DNA from: an uncultured Roseburia sp.
GTDB taxonomy: Bacteria > Bacillota > Clostridia > Lachnospirales > Lachnospiraceae
Length of the DNA stretch: 19,221 nt
NCBI GenBank assembly: GCA_934358955.1
Contig: CAKRLC010000051.1
Location: 1 to 19,221, forward strand
Direction: 5' to 3'
How positions within the stretch are numbered: position 1 is the first letter of the stretch; every line of letters begins with the position of its first letter. Of this stretch, positions 8,505-16,490 are shown piece by piece. The position numbers and the translations under genes were made by a program. The notes under the pieces were generated by a model. It had not been told where the DNA came from. It did not search any database and was given only the letters and a program-made list of their open reading frames with translations.

Positions 8505-11078
8505 TTATTCTGCGAATCTTCCGCAGCACTGTTTATATTTCTTTCCGGATCCGCATGGGCATGGATCGTTCGGATAAATCTTGGCTGCTGCACGCTTCTT
8601 CGGTGCTGCTGCCACAGAATCATCTTTGTTCGTTCCGGTTACTTTTGCAACCTGCTCACGCTCTACCTTCTGTTCAATCTTGACATGATATAACAGGCGG
8701 ATCGTATCTTCCTGAATATTTGCTGTCATCTCATCGAACATGTCAAATCCTGCCATCTTATATTCAACAAGCGGATCTCTCTGACCATATGCCTGTAATC
8801 CGATACCCTGACGAAGCTGTTCCATATCATCAATATGATCCATCCACTTACGGTCGATCACTTTCAATAATACGACACGTTCTAATTCGCGGAACTGTTC
8901 CGGTTCCGGGAACTCTGTTTCTTTTGATTCATACAGCTTCACTGCTTTTTCTTTTAACAGATGCTTCAGTTCTTTATTATTCTTCACATCAGAAATCATC
9001 TCAGCAGTAACCGGTTCTAACGGAATGATCGGAAGCAGTAACTGATTTAATTCATTCAGATCCCATTCTTCCTTTGGAATATCAGCAGAAATGCAGGTAT
9101 CCACACAGCTCTCCACACGATCTGTGATCATCTTAAAGATCGCATCCCTCATGCTCTCTCCGTTTAATACACGCAGACGTTCTGCATAAATGATCTCTCT
9201 CTGGTCATTCATAACCTGATCGTATTCTAACAGATTCTTACGGATTCCGTAGTTATTTGCCTCAATCTTCTGCTGGGCCTTTTCGATAGCAGAGGTCAGC
9301 ATCTTATGCTGGATCTGTTCATTTTCCGGAACTCCCAGGGCATTAAATACATCCATCAGCTTCTCTGAACCAAACAGGCGCATCAGGTCATCCTCTAAGG
9401 AAATGAAGAACTGGGATTCTCCGACATCTCCCTGACGTCCGGAACGTCCACGCAGCTGATTATCGATACGTCTTGACTCATGACGTTCTGTACCGATGAT
9501 CTTTAATCCTCCTGCTGCTCTTGCATCTTCATCCAGCTTAATATCGGTACCACGACCTGCCATATTCGTCGCGATCGTAACAGCACCATGCTGTCCAGCT
9601 CCCGCTACGATCTCTGCCTCAAGTTCATGGAACTTTGCATTTAATACGTTATGCTGGATTCCTTCTCTTTTTAACATGCCACTGATCAGCTCAGAAGTAT
9701 CAATATTGATCGTACCTACTAATACCGGCTGTCCTTTTTCATGGGACTTTTTCACTTCTTCCACAACAGCGCGGTATTTTTCTTTCTTTGTCTTATAAAC
9801 GGCGTCATGATGATCGATACGCTGTACAGGGCGGTTTGTCGGGATCTCGATAACGTCCATGCCGTAAATATCTCGGAATTCTTTTTCTTCTGTCAAAGCA
9901 GTACCTGTCATACCTGCTTTTTTATCGAATTTATTAAAGAAGTTCTGGAATGTGATCGTAGCAAGTGTCTTACTCTCACGTTTTACCTTTACATGCTCCT
10001 TTGCTTCGATCGCCTGATGTAATCCGTCAGAATAACGGCGTCCCGGCATAATACGTCCGGTAAATTCATCAACGATCATAACCTGGTCATCTTTTACAAC
10101 ATAATCCTGATCGCGGAACATTAAATTATGTGCACGCAGTGCAAGAATTACATTATGCTGGATCTCAAGGTTCTCTGCATCTGCAAGGTTCTCAATTTTA
10201 AAGAACTGCTCAACCTTCTTCACACCTTCCTGTGTCAGGCTGACTACCTTATCCTTCTCATTTACAAGGAAATCACCTGTCTCCTCCTGCTCGACACCCA
10301 TGATCGCATCCATCTTGGAATATTCCGGCACATCCTCACCACGTTTCATCTGCGTAGCCAAAATGTCACAGGCCTCATATAACTTGGTAGACTTACCACT
10401 CTGACCGGAAATGATCAGCGGAGTTCTCGCCTCATCGATCAATACAGAGTCAACCTCATCGATGATTGCAAAATGAAGTCCACGCTGTACAAGCTGCTCT
10501 TTATAAATCACCATATTATCTCTCAGATAATCAAATCCGAGTTCATTATTGGTCACATAAGTAATATCACAATTATACGCTTCACGACGTTCATCGTTAT
10601 TCATGGAGTTCAGCACAACGCCTACCTTTAATCCAAGGAACTCATGAACCTGTCCCATCCACTCAGAATCTCGTTTTGCAAGGTAGTCATTGACTGTAAC
10701 GATGCAGACACCCTTTCCTTCCAACGCATTCAGATATGCCGGCAAGGTAGAAACCAATGTCTTACCTTCACCTGTCTTCATCTCTGCGATACGTCCCTGG
10801 TGCAGGATAATACCACCAATGATCTGTACACGGTAATGTTCCATCCCAAGTACACGTCTTGCTGCTTCACGAACAGTTGCAAATGCCTCTGGTAAAAGGT
10901 CGTCCAATGTCTCTCCCTTTTCCAGACGTTCTTTATATTCTTTTGTCTTGTCTTTTAATTCTTCATCGGAAAGCTTCTGCATAGAATCACGATAGGACTC
11001 TACTTTGTCCACAAGAGGATAAATTCTCTTTAATTCCCTCTCACTGTGTGTTCCGAAAATCTTTGTTAATGCACTCAT
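8505..11078 (-). CDS. secA: Preprotein translocase motor ATPase SecA
   Basis: This 857-residue protein is SecA, the ATPase that drives unfolded preproteins through SecYEG. Visible landmarks are Walker A MKTGEGKT (100-107), DEVD (207-210) followed by [15 protein letters not shown], the preprotein-crosslinking region, [13 protein letters not shown], and [15 protein letters not shown] of the second nucleotide-binding fold. The C-terminal zinc tail [13 protein letters not shown] binds metal through C840, C842, C851 and C852. The start is supported by AGGAG 5 nt before the ATG. It is a single-gene unit with its own promoter and the bidirectional terminator at its end. It is full length and unremarkable. 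Confidence 0.98.
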   Translation of the reverse strand: MSALTKIFGTHSERELKRIYPLVDKVESYRDSMQKLSDEELKDKTKEYKERLEKGETLDDLLPEAFATVREAARRVLGMEHYRVQIIGGIILHQGRIAEMKTGEGKTLVSTLPAYLNALEGKGVCIVTVNDYLAKRDSEWMGQVHEFLGLKVGVVLNSMNNDERREAYNCDITYVTNNELGFDYLRDNMVIYKEQLVQRGLHFAIIDEVDSVLIDEARTPLIISGQSGKSTKLYEACDILATQMKRGEDVPEYSKMDAIMGVEQEETGDFLVNEKDKVVSLTQEGVKKVEQFFKIENLADAENLEIQHNVILALRAHNLMFRDQDYVVKDDQVMIVDEFTGRIMPGRRYSDGLHQAIEAKEHVKVKRESKTLATITFQNFFNKFDKKAGMTGTALTEEKEFRDIYGMDVIEIPTNRPVQRIDHHDAVYKTKKEKYRAVVEEVKKSHEKGQPVLVGTINIDTSELISGMLKREGIQHNVLNAKFHELEAEIVAGAGQHGAVTIATNMAGRGTDIKLDEDARAAGGLKIIGTERHESRRIDNQLRGRSGRQGDVGESQFFISLEDDLMRLFGSEKLMDVFNALGVPENEQIQHKMLTSAIEKAQQKIEANNYGIRKNLLEYDQVMNDQREIIYAERLRVLNGESMRDAIFKMITDRVESCVDTCISADIPKEEWDLNELNQLLLPIIPLEPVTAEMISDVKNNKELKHLLKEKAVKLYESKETEFPEPEQFRELERVVLLKVIDRKWMDHIDDMEQLRQGIGLQAYGQRDPLVEYKMAGFDMFDEMTANIQEDTIRLLYHVKIEQKVEREQVAKVTGTNKDDSVAAAPKKRAAAKIYPNDPCPCGSGKKYKQCCGRFAE

Positions 11079-11167
11079 AAAAACTCCTATTCCTACTGCC
11101 GCCTCTGTACACTTTCTGATTTGGGATGCGTCGCGATCTTTTGACGCAAACCTCGCACGGTATCATC

Positions 11168-11196
11168 ATTGTAACACCTTTCCTCCTCCATCACAA
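11168..11196 (-). promoter_or_regulatory. Promoter of secA
   Basis: On the minus strand TTGTGA (complement of 11191-11196) and TACAAT (complement of 11168-11173) are exactly 17 nt apart. This leaves a 5' untranslated region of about 80 nt. No clear secretion-response element is recognised in it. Confidence 0.65.
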
Positions 11197-11265
11197 CTAA
11201 AAATGACGTAAACGTTTTGTGAATTTTTTATTAACGGCGATGTTCCTTCCACCACAAAAAAAGAC

Positions 11266-11295
11266 TTGTCGAACACTTTCCTGATGATATATAAT
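11266..11295 (+). promoter_or_regulatory. Promoter of the TSCPD-domain gene
   Basis: TTGTCG (11266-11271) and TATAAT (11290-11295) are 18 nt apart, about 40 bp before the ATG at 11335. Confidence 0.65.
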
Positions 11296-11334
11296 GTATG
11301 GCATCCCGATATAAAAAATAGGAGGTCATCATAT

Positions 11335-11592
11335 ATGAAATATGTATACAAAACAAAAGGTACCTGTTCTACTCAGATCGAATTAGAGTTAGACGGAAAT
11401 GTTGTTCATAATGTCAAATTCACCGGAGGCTGTAACGGAAATCTTCAGGCAATCCCTAAGCTTGTAGAAGGTCTTACCGTTGAGCAGGTTGAGCAGAAGA
11501 TTGCAGGTATTTCCTGCAACGGCCGCGGAACTTCCTGCGGAGACCAGCTTGCAAAAGCCTGTCGTGAAGCTTATGAGGCAGAGCAGAAATAA
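11335..11592 (+). CDS. Small TSCPD-domain protein (TIGR03905-like), unknown function
   Basis: The true start is the ATG at 11335, 7 nt after AGGAGG (11320-11325), giving 85 residues; an in-frame TTG at 11266 lies on the -35 of the promoter and is not used. The protein resembles the C-terminal TSCPD domain of vitamin B12-dependent ribonucleotide reductases, which occurs alone in many Clostridia. The signature here is FTGGCNGNLQAI (29-40) and TSCGDQLAKAC (66-76). Cysteines at 11, 33, 61, 68 and 76 could bind metal. The canonical TSCPDQLA has P replaced by G. No partner gene adjoins it; it stands alone between divergent secA and convergent dpaB. Confidence 0.85.
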   Translation: MKYVYKTKGTCSTQIELELDGNVVHNVKFTGGCNGNLQAIPKLVEGLTVEQVEQKIAGISCNGRGTSCGDQLAKACREAYEAEQK

Positions 11593-11642
11593 TCTTCTCC
11601 TCTCATAACCGCTTATGAGCAATTTAAAATGAATTTCATAAG

Positions 11643-11701
11643 ATTCCGGTGTCAGCAAGTCTGCCTGTAAAAAACAACCGCAGACCTTTTGGCACCGGAA
11701 T
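11643..11701 (+). terminator. Hairpin after the TSCPD gene, short member of a repeat family
   Basis: An outer stem of 11 bp with one G-U pair (11643-11653 with 11691-11701) and an inner 6-bp stem (11659-11664 with 11680-11685) are followed by a T-run on the plus strand (11701-11705), so it can terminate the TSCPD transcript. Its right arm (11680-11701) matches the right end of the foldback element (16703-16724) at 20 of 22 positions, so it seems to be a short member of the same family. A weaker 7-bp hairpin precedes it at 11602-11619. Confidence 0.65.
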
Positions 11702-11705
11702 TTTT

Positions 11706-11749
11706 ATGATGTTGCGGGCAAATGATCTGACCATTTGTTGCAGCATCAT
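11706..11749. repeat. Imperfect hairpin between convergent genes
   Basis: A 10-bp arm pair with one G-U (11706-11715 with 11740-11749) and an inner 6-bp pair (11719-11724 with 11732-11737) lie just beyond the dpaB stop. It may help end the dpaAB transcript, although the T-run on that side is poor. Confidence 0.45.
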
Positions 11750-11757
11750 CTTCTCTT

Positions 11758-12345
11758 TTAATTCGGATCCTGTATCACCGGCTGAAGCTGTTTTCCTTCC
11801 AAAGCAAATTCAATCGTTTCCGGGAGCAGCTCCATTTTTGCGATCAGGGAATTCGGTTTGCTTCTGCAATTATCCTGTCCGAACGGAACAAAATAAATAT
11901 TTTTCGTATTCATCAGCATACCAATATTTTTAAAATTTGCTCCAAGCGCATCATTCGTGGCAATTGCGATCACCAACGGTTTTCCATTCCGCATATGCGC
12001 CTTTGCCGCCATTAAGACCGGCGTATCCGTAATTCCATTACATAGCTTTGCCGCTGTATTTCCGGTGCAAGGGGCAATCACCATAATATCCAAAAAATTA
12101 TTTGGCCCGATCGGTTCTGCATCACAGATCGTCCTGATCCCCTCATTTCCAGTCATATTGCAGATTCCTTCTGCATAATCCTTTGCACTTCCAAACCGCG
12201 TATCACAGTTCTGTGCATTAAAAGAAAAAATCGGGATCACATTTGCTCCTGTCTCGGTAAGCTTCCTGATCTCTTTTCTCGTTCTTGCAAACATGCAAAA
12301 TGATCCTGTGATTCCTACTCCTATATTATATTTTGAAAAATCCAT
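11758..12345 (-). CDS. dpaB: Dipicolinate synthase subunit B (flavoprotein-like)
   Basis: This 195-residue protein is the small subunit of dipicolinate synthase (SpoVFB/DpaB), which with DpaA makes dipicolinic acid from the lysine-pathway intermediate dihydrodipicolinate in the mother cell. It has the flavoprotein fold: IGVGITGSFCMF near the N-terminus, APCTGNTAAKLCNGITDTPV in the middle, and GKPLVIAIATNDALG. Length is normal for the subunit. It follows dpaA by 41 bp with a GGAAAGGG ribosome binding site, so the two form one operon. Confidence 0.95.
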   Translation of the reverse strand: MDFSKYNIGVGITGSFCMFARTRKEIRKLTETGANVIPIFSFNAQNCDTRFGSAKDYAEGICNMTGNEGIRTICDAEPIGPNNFLDIMVIAPCTGNTAAKLCNGITDTPVLMAAKAHMRNGKPLVIAIATNDALGANFKNIGMLMNTKNIYFVPFGQDNCRSKPNSLIAKMELLPETIEFALEGKQLQPVIQDPN

Positions 12346-12386
12346 TTTTTACCCTTTCCTGTCTTTTTCCTTCATGCGGATTGTTT

Positions 12387-13238
12387 TTATGTGATAGGCT
12401 GCAATTTCTTATCATCTAAAGCCCGTTTCATTGCACGTTCCAAAATATAAGCACTCTCCTTCGGTGCATATTTTCCCGGAAGTCCCGGTGCAAGCTCTGC
12501 CCTGATCCCGTATTCCCTGGCGCACTCAAAATCTGTTCCACCAGGCGCAGATGCAATATCTAAAATATAAGCATCTCTCGGAAGCTCTTTTAAGATCACC
12601 CTTGTAAGAACCGGTGCCGGAACCGTGTTTACAACCATTGCTGCTCCCATCGCCTCCTCCGGGCCGAATGCAAAATCAGCTGCATAAAAACCATCTCTTT
12701 TTGCCTGCTTCCTGCTCTCCCGTCTTCTTGCAAGGACCGTCACCCTCGCTCCAAGTCCTTTTAATTTTTCTGCAACTGCTTTCCCACAGTATCCATATCC
12801 AGTCACAAGGATCTTGGCTCCTTCTATATTATACGGACTGTTGCTGATCAGCTCCGACAAAACACCTTCTGCTGTTGCCACTGCATTCTCCTCTTTTACA
12901 GTCTCATCTTCCATAAAATCAAAAAAAGCAATGCCTCTCTTTGTTAAAATTTCTTTCTGTATCTCAGAAAAGCATCCCCCAAATACCATGGCATCCTTGT
13001 TTACATTTTCATTTAAAATTTCATTTAACACTTGCTGATCACGGATTTTTGCTATCGGGACCGGCAAAATCAGTATCTTTGTTTCTTTTAAAAAATCGCA
13101 GAGCTTTTCTAACTGCTCTTTTGCAGTCTGACTGTTTCTGATATCAAGGCAGCGTACGTTCATTCCCTTTTTTGTCAGAATTTCAGCCAGATAAACCTGA
13201 CGCATGTCACTGATAAGAAGTAACGTCTGTCTGACCAT
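12387..13238 (-). CDS. dpaA: Dipicolinate synthase subunit A
   Basis: This 283-residue protein is the large subunit of dipicolinate synthase (SpoVFA/DpaA). An N-terminal domain (about 1-135) precedes a Rossmann nucleotide-binding domain with VTGYGYCGKAVAEKL (145-159), followed by VNTVPAPVLTR and the conserved APGLPGKYAPKESAYIL near the C-terminus. Together with DpaB it makes the dipicolinate that accumulates with calcium in the spore core. Upstream is a promoter of the mother-cell sigma type. It begins the dpaAB operon and is full length. It marks the host as a spore former. Confidence 0.95.
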   Translation of the reverse strand: MVRQTLLLISDMRQVYLAEILTKKGMNVRCLDIRNSQTAKEQLEKLCDFLKETKILILPVPIAKIRDQQVLNEILNENVNKDAMVFGGCFSEIQKEILTKRGIAFFDFMEDETVKEENAVATAEGVLSELISNSPYNIEGAKILVTGYGYCGKAVAEKLKGLGARVTVLARRRESRKQAKRDGFYAADFAFGPEEAMGAAMVVNTVPAPVLTRVILKELPRDAYILDIASAPGGTDFECAREYGIRAELAPGLPGKYAPKESAYILERAMKRALDDKKLQPIT

Positions 13239-13302
13239 CTCTTATTTCCTTTCCATCTTCAAACTTTCCTCTATTTTAAAAATCTGTTTCGCTCCCTTAC
13301 CT

Positions 13303-13329
13303 TATTGTATGAAGCCATCCTTATTTTGT
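13303..13329 (-). promoter_or_regulatory. Mother-cell sigma (SigK, possibly SigE) promoter of dpaAB
   Basis: On the minus strand the -10 reads CATACAATA (complement of 13303-13311), a full match to the SigK pattern CATANNNTA and also to the SigE -10 CATACAAT. The SigK -35 AC lies 16 nt upstream (complement of 13328-13329). dpaAB is known to be transcribed late in the mother cell in model spore formers, which fits. Confidence 0.65.
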
Positions 13330-13478
13330 TACGCACCCTCTTTTTTACTTCACAAAACTTAGGTGTTAAACGATCCGCTCTATAATTTTTTATATCGTTT
13401 ATATTTTCAGAATATTTCATTCATTTAATGTAATTATAAATTTATTTTCATTTTTTTATCTTTTTTTCTAAAAACATG

Positions 13479-13507
13479 TTGACAAACACTCTTTTATCTG
13501 TTATAAC
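13479..13507 (+). promoter_or_regulatory. Strong promoter of the A-rich transcription unit
   Basis: TTGACA (13479-13484) and TATAAC (13502-13507) are exactly 17 nt apart. The bases before the -35 (13434-13470) are very rich in T and A, as in an UP element. No ORF follows. Confidence 0.8.
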
Positions 13508-13513
13508 ATAATT

Positions 13514-14024
13514 AACAAAAGAACAGAGAACAAAATAAAAGAAAGAGAGGTACAGACCACCAGAAACATAGCGAATTACCCAAACTAAAACAAAAAGAAA
13601 AGAGGTACAGACCACCAAAAACTTAAGTGCATTCGCTTTTTTAATCAAAAGATGAAAAGAACATCATGACGATCCTAATAAAGGAAGTATGAATTAGTAT
13701 CAGACTAGAATCTCATTTTATATGATACAATTCCAAAAGTCATAAGAAAACAGATTCAGAATTTGAGAGAAAGAACGAAGAAGTCCAAAAAGTTACAAAG
13801 ATGTTTTACTGAATGTGTAAAACAAAAAAAGTAACAGCCAAAAGGCAAAAGAAAAGGTAATGATCAGAGATTTATAAAATCGAAGAAAAAGTTACCAAAG
13901 AAAAAAGGAAACCAGGAAAACTGGTAACAAGAAAAGAGAAAAACAGAATAAAGAGGTATAGTCCAATGGATGAAATAGTTTAAAAGGCGACATTGAAAGA
14001 AAAAAAATTTCGATGTCGCCTTTT
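13514..14024 (+). ncRNA. Candidate A-rich noncoding RNA with repeated 17-nt motif
   Basis: A strong promoter at 13479-13507 and a strong terminator at 13982-14024 bracket about 510 nt with no credible ORF on either strand. The plus strand is strikingly A-rich (34 of 60 bases at 13861-13920) and purine-rich. The motif AGAGGTACAGACCACCA occurs exactly at 13546-13562 and 13601-13617, each after an A-rich run and before an A-rich run, and a diverged third copy begins at 13952 (AGAGGTATAGTCC). Local hairpins include TGTTTTAC/GTAAAACA (13803-13825) and ACCAG/CTGGT near 13911-13922. A small hairpin plus T6 at about 13624-13642 might end a shorter RNA. It matches no RNA family I recognise. A decayed gene is possible, but the intact promoter and terminator argue against that. 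Confidence 0.5.
13982..14024. terminator. Bidirectional terminator between the A-rich RNA and the aspartokinase gene
   Basis: A stem of up to 17 bp with one T-G pair (13982-13998 with 14008-14024) has an A-rich loop. The core GGCGACAT/ATGTCGCC is perfect, and T5 follows on the plus strand and T4 on the minus strand. It can end both the plus-strand RNA and the minus-strand aspartokinase transcript. Confidence 0.85.
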
Positions 14025-14063
14025 TAATGTATTCCTTTTTCCCACACCTAAATCACTTTTCTC

Positions 14064-14098
14064 ATGCAGCAAAGCAGCCAACGTGTGCTTTGCCGCAT
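14064..14098. repeat. Hairpin beyond the aspartokinase stop
   Basis: A 13-bp stem with one mismatch (14064-14076 with 14086-14098) lies 14 bp past the aspartokinase stop. It lacks a U-run on either strand, so it is more likely a 3'-end stabiliser or processed stem than a terminator. Confidence 0.5.
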
Positions 14099-14112
14099 AA
14101 ACTGAAATGATC

Positions 14113-15432
14113 CTATAACTGTGTGATCACAAAAATATCGTAAATTGCTTTGATCGCATCTTCAAAGTCATTGTTGCTTACGCCAATGATGATATTTAAC
14201 TCAGAAGATCCCTGATCGATCATCTTAACATTGATGTTGGCATGTGCCAGTGCTGAGAAAATTCTTCCTGCTGTTCCGCGGGTAGATTTCATACCACGTC
14301 CTACGACTGCGATCAATGCCAGATTTCCTTCCAGCTCAATGCTGTCCGGATGTGCTTTTCTATGGATTGCAGAGATTACAGACTGCTCTTTTCCTTCAAA
14401 TTCTGCCTGGTGTACAAAAATGGTCATTGTATCGATTCCAGATGGCATATGTTCAAAAGAAATACCATTCTCTTCAAATGCTTCCAAAACCTTTCTGCCA
14501 AATCCAATCTCAGCATTCATCATATCTTTATCAATATTAACAGATACGAATCCTTTCTTTCCGGCAATTCCGGTGATCGTGTACTGAGGCTGATGACAGG
14601 TACTCTCTACGATCCAGGTTCCTGCGTCGTCTGGTGCATTGGTATTGCGGATGTTAATCGGAATACCTGCTTTTCTTACCGGAAATACTGCGTCTTCATG
14701 AAGGACGCCGGCTCCCATATAGGAAAGTTCGCGAAGTTCGCGGTAAGTGATCGTTTTGATCGGTTTTGGATCATCAATAATTCTTGGATCTGCGATCAGG
14801 AATCCAGAAACATCGGTCCAGTTTTCATAGCAGGTTGCATGCACCGCTCTTGAAACGATCGAACCTGTGATATCAGAACCTCCACGGGAGAATGTTTTGA
14901 TCGTTCCGTCTTCCTTCGCTCCGTAGAATCCAGGAATAACAGCTCTTTCTGTCTTTTCAAGACGTGCAGATAATACTTTATCTGTTTTCTCTGAATCAAA
15001 ATTTCCTTCTTCGTCAAAGAAAATCACTTCTGCTGCGTCTACAAATTCATAGCCAAGATATTTTGCCATGATAATACCATTTAAATATTCACCTCTGGAT
15101 GCCGCATAATCCACACCTGCTTTGTTCTTAAAATTCTCAGCGATCTTCTGAAATTCTTCCTCTAATGAAAGCTTTAAGTTCAGTCCATTGATAATTGTGT
15201 CATAACGCTCTTTGATCTTCATGAGAGGAACACGGAAATCTTCCTCCTTCTCCGCAAGGTCGTAGCATGCATACAGCATATCCGTTACTTTTGTATCTTT
15301 TGGATTGCGTTTTCCAGGCGCACTCGGTACTACATATTTTCTCTCTTTGTCTGAGGTAATGATTTTACCTACTTTTGCAAACTGTTCTGCACTTGCAAGA
15401 GAGCTTCCACCAAATTTCACAACTTTTATCAT
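14113..15432 (-). CDS. lysC: Aspartate kinase (monofunctional, with ACT domains)
   Basis: This 439-residue protein phosphorylates aspartate, the first step towards lysine, threonine, methionine, diaminopimelate and dipicolinate. The kinase domain starts with KFGGSS (6-11) and has the substrate/nucleotide loop TFSRGGSDITGS (180-191); the C-terminal third (from about 300) holds two ACT regulatory domains (FVSVNIDKDMMNAEIGFG and LALIAVVGRGMKSTRGTAGR). Length and form resemble the monofunctional lysine- or lysine/threonine-sensitive enzymes; which effector acts cannot be read. AGGAG lies 7 nt before the ATG. It has its own promoter and no recognisable lysine riboswitch. The nearby dpaAB operon uses the same pathway. 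Confidence 0.93.
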   Translation of the reverse strand: MIKVVKFGGSSLASAEQFAKVGKIITSDKERKYVVPSAPGKRNPKDTKVTDMLYACYDLAEKEEDFRVPLMKIKERYDTIINGLNLKLSLEEEFQKIAENFKNKAGVDYAASRGEYLNGIIMAKYLGYEFVDAAEVIFFDEEGNFDSEKTDKVLSARLEKTERAVIPGFYGAKEDGTIKTFSRGGSDITGSIVSRAVHATCYENWTDVSGFLIADPRIIDDPKPIKTITYRELRELSYMGAGVLHEDAVFPVRKAGIPINIRNTNAPDDAGTWIVESTCHQPQYTITGIAGKKGFVSVNIDKDMMNAEIGFGRKVLEAFEENGISFEHMPSGIDTMTIFVHQAEFEGKEQSVISAIHRKAHPDSIELEGNLALIAVVGRGMKSTRGTAGRIFSALAHANINVKMIDQGSSELNIIIGVSNNDFEDAIKAIYDIFVITQL

Positions 15433-15515
15433 TTTTCTGCTCCTCTGACTTTCTATCTCATCGTATTTTATAACGGTTTTCCACCGTTGCAGTTACTTTT
15501 GCTTCATAGATATAT

Positions 15516-15544
15516 ATATTATCCATAAATGCCTGCTCCGTCAA
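15516..15544 (-). promoter_or_regulatory. Promoter of the aspartokinase gene
   Basis: On the minus strand TTGACG (complement of 15539-15544) and TAATAT (complement of 15516-15521) are exactly 17 nt apart. The leader of about 75 nt contains one 6-bp hairpin (15472-15477 with 15483-15488), too small for a lysine riboswitch. Confidence 0.75.
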
Positions 15545-15555
15545 ATCATTTTTTC

Positions 15556-15581
15556 AAAAACGTTGATTTTTTCACGTTTTT
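15556..15581 (-). terminator. Weak hairpin after the LysM gene
   Basis: An 8-bp A/T-rich inverted repeat AAAAACGT/ACGTTTTT (15556-15563 with 15574-15581) lies about 80 bp past the LysM stop. On the minus strand it ends in T5. It is a weak terminator candidate just before the aspartokinase promoter. Confidence 0.35.
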
Positions 15582-15660
15582 TTCGCCACTCTCCATATTA
15601 TGTCAACCAGTTATAATCCATGATTATATTACTTAAAATCACAAGGAATATTGTTCTTTT

Positions 15661-16404
15661 TTAACGCGCCATAAGACCAGCTGCCAGAAAATCTGCAAGC
15701 TCTAATATCTGTTTTTCTGACTGCATGAAAATACGGATATCTGTTTCATAGTCTCCGTCCAGATAAGCTTCTGTCTGCTGCCGCACCGCATCCAAATGCT
15801 GATACAGCATTTTTCTTAATTCTTCCTCTTCATAAGCAGGTGTCTGTCTGCTGAGCAAAGATGCCATTTCCTCTGCATTTATATACCAGTCCTGCATTAT
15901 TTCTGTCGTAGCAGTCGGATCTTTTTTTAATTCTGCTGCAACCTCATAGGTCAGCCTGATATGGTCCACCATAAGCAGCTCTAACCGCCGCATAATTGAT
16001 TCCGGATATCGTTCCCGGAACAGATCAAGTATCGTATCCGCATTCTGCTTTACTGCGTTTTTCCAAGCATTCTGGCTTGCCAGATTTTCAAGAAATGCAG
16101 TCAGCCCCATCTTTAAAAAAATGATATGGTTAAGCCATGCCATCCGCATCTGTTCCTTTAAGCTGCTGCCTGCTGTTGAGATATTTCCGGCACCCGGCTT
16201 TTCCGGTTTTTTGTCTTCCTCATACCCCTCTCCCGGACAAATGATGAGCTTCATTCCAACTTTAAGGTTGTAAGGATTCATTCCTGCATTTAAAAGGATC
16301 AGTTCAGTCACCGTTGTTTTAAATTTTTTAGCAAGCTGGTACAGACTGTCTCCTTCCTGTACACGATAGGTAATTCTGTTTTCACAATACATTTTGGGAT
16401 CCAT
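15661..16404 (-). CDS. LysM-domain protein with helical C-terminal domain, possibly spore-associated
   Basis: This 247-residue protein has one LysM peptidoglycan-binding domain at about 12-57 (YRVQEGDSLYQLAKKFKTTV...LNAGMNPYNLKVGMKLIICPG), a short charged linker, and an all-helical C-terminal part of about 170 residues. The helical part appears to contain two similar halves (AWLNHIIFLKMGLTAFLENL and MVDHIRLTYEVAAELK are the matching helices). It has no signal peptide. A mother-cell-type promoter lies immediately upstream, so a role in the spore cortex or coat is plausible, as for other LysM proteins made without signal peptides in the mother cell. The start is uncertain: the ATG at 16404 lacks a ribosome binding site, and the ATG at 16392 is an alternative. 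Function unknown. Confidence 0.75.
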   Translation of the reverse strand: MDPKMYCENRITYRVQEGDSLYQLAKKFKTTVTELILLNAGMNPYNLKVGMKLIICPGEGYEEDKKPEKPGAGNISTAGSSLKEQMRMAWLNHIIFLKMGLTAFLENLASQNAWKNAVKQNADTILDLFRERYPESIMRRLELLMVDHIRLTYEVAAELKKDPTATTEIMQDWYINAEEMASLLSRQTPAYEEEELRKMLYQHLDAVRQQTEAYLDGDYETDIRIFMQSEKQILELADFLAAGLMAR

Positions 16405-16418
16405 GATCTATTTTTCTA

Positions 16419-16445
16419 TATATTATGCAACGACAGATCGATCGT
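16419..16445 (-). promoter_or_regulatory. Mother-cell sigma (SigK-like) promoter of the LysM gene
   Basis: On the minus strand CATAATATA (complement of 16419-16427) matches CATANNNTA completely, with AC (complement of 16444-16445) 16 nt upstream. The spacing is the same as in the dpaAB promoter. The resulting leader is short (about 8 nt to the first ATG, about 20 to the second), which favours the second start. Confidence 0.5.
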
Positions 16446-16490
16446 GAATCCAGGCTGCGCATTTTGCATAGAATATGGATTTTCTATGTA

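Noticed and set aside
8168..8623. A 151-codon minus-strand frame across the LysR remnant and the end of secA
   Set aside because: It is a shadow of two recognised coding frames and crosses the 20-bp terminator stem.
11266..11334. N-terminal extension of the TSCPD protein from a TTG
   Set aside because: The TTG is part of the -35 element, the extension covers the -10, and AGGAGG stands before the ATG at 11335.
13546..13617. CRISPR array from the repeated 17-nt motif
   Set aside because: There are only two exact copies, the spacer is A-rich and non-unique in character, and no cas genes are present.
13448..13648. A 66-codon minus-strand frame of hydrophobic residues in the dpaA-aspartokinase interval
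   Set aside because: It begins at TTG without a ribosome binding site, runs antisense through a near-consensus plus-strand promoter, and its hydrophobicity follows from reading the T-rich complement of an A-rich strand.
15433..15660. Lysine riboswitch before the aspartokinase gene
   Set aside because: The promoter leaves a leader of only about 75 nt with one 6-bp hairpin; the lysine riboswitch needs about 170 nt with five helices.
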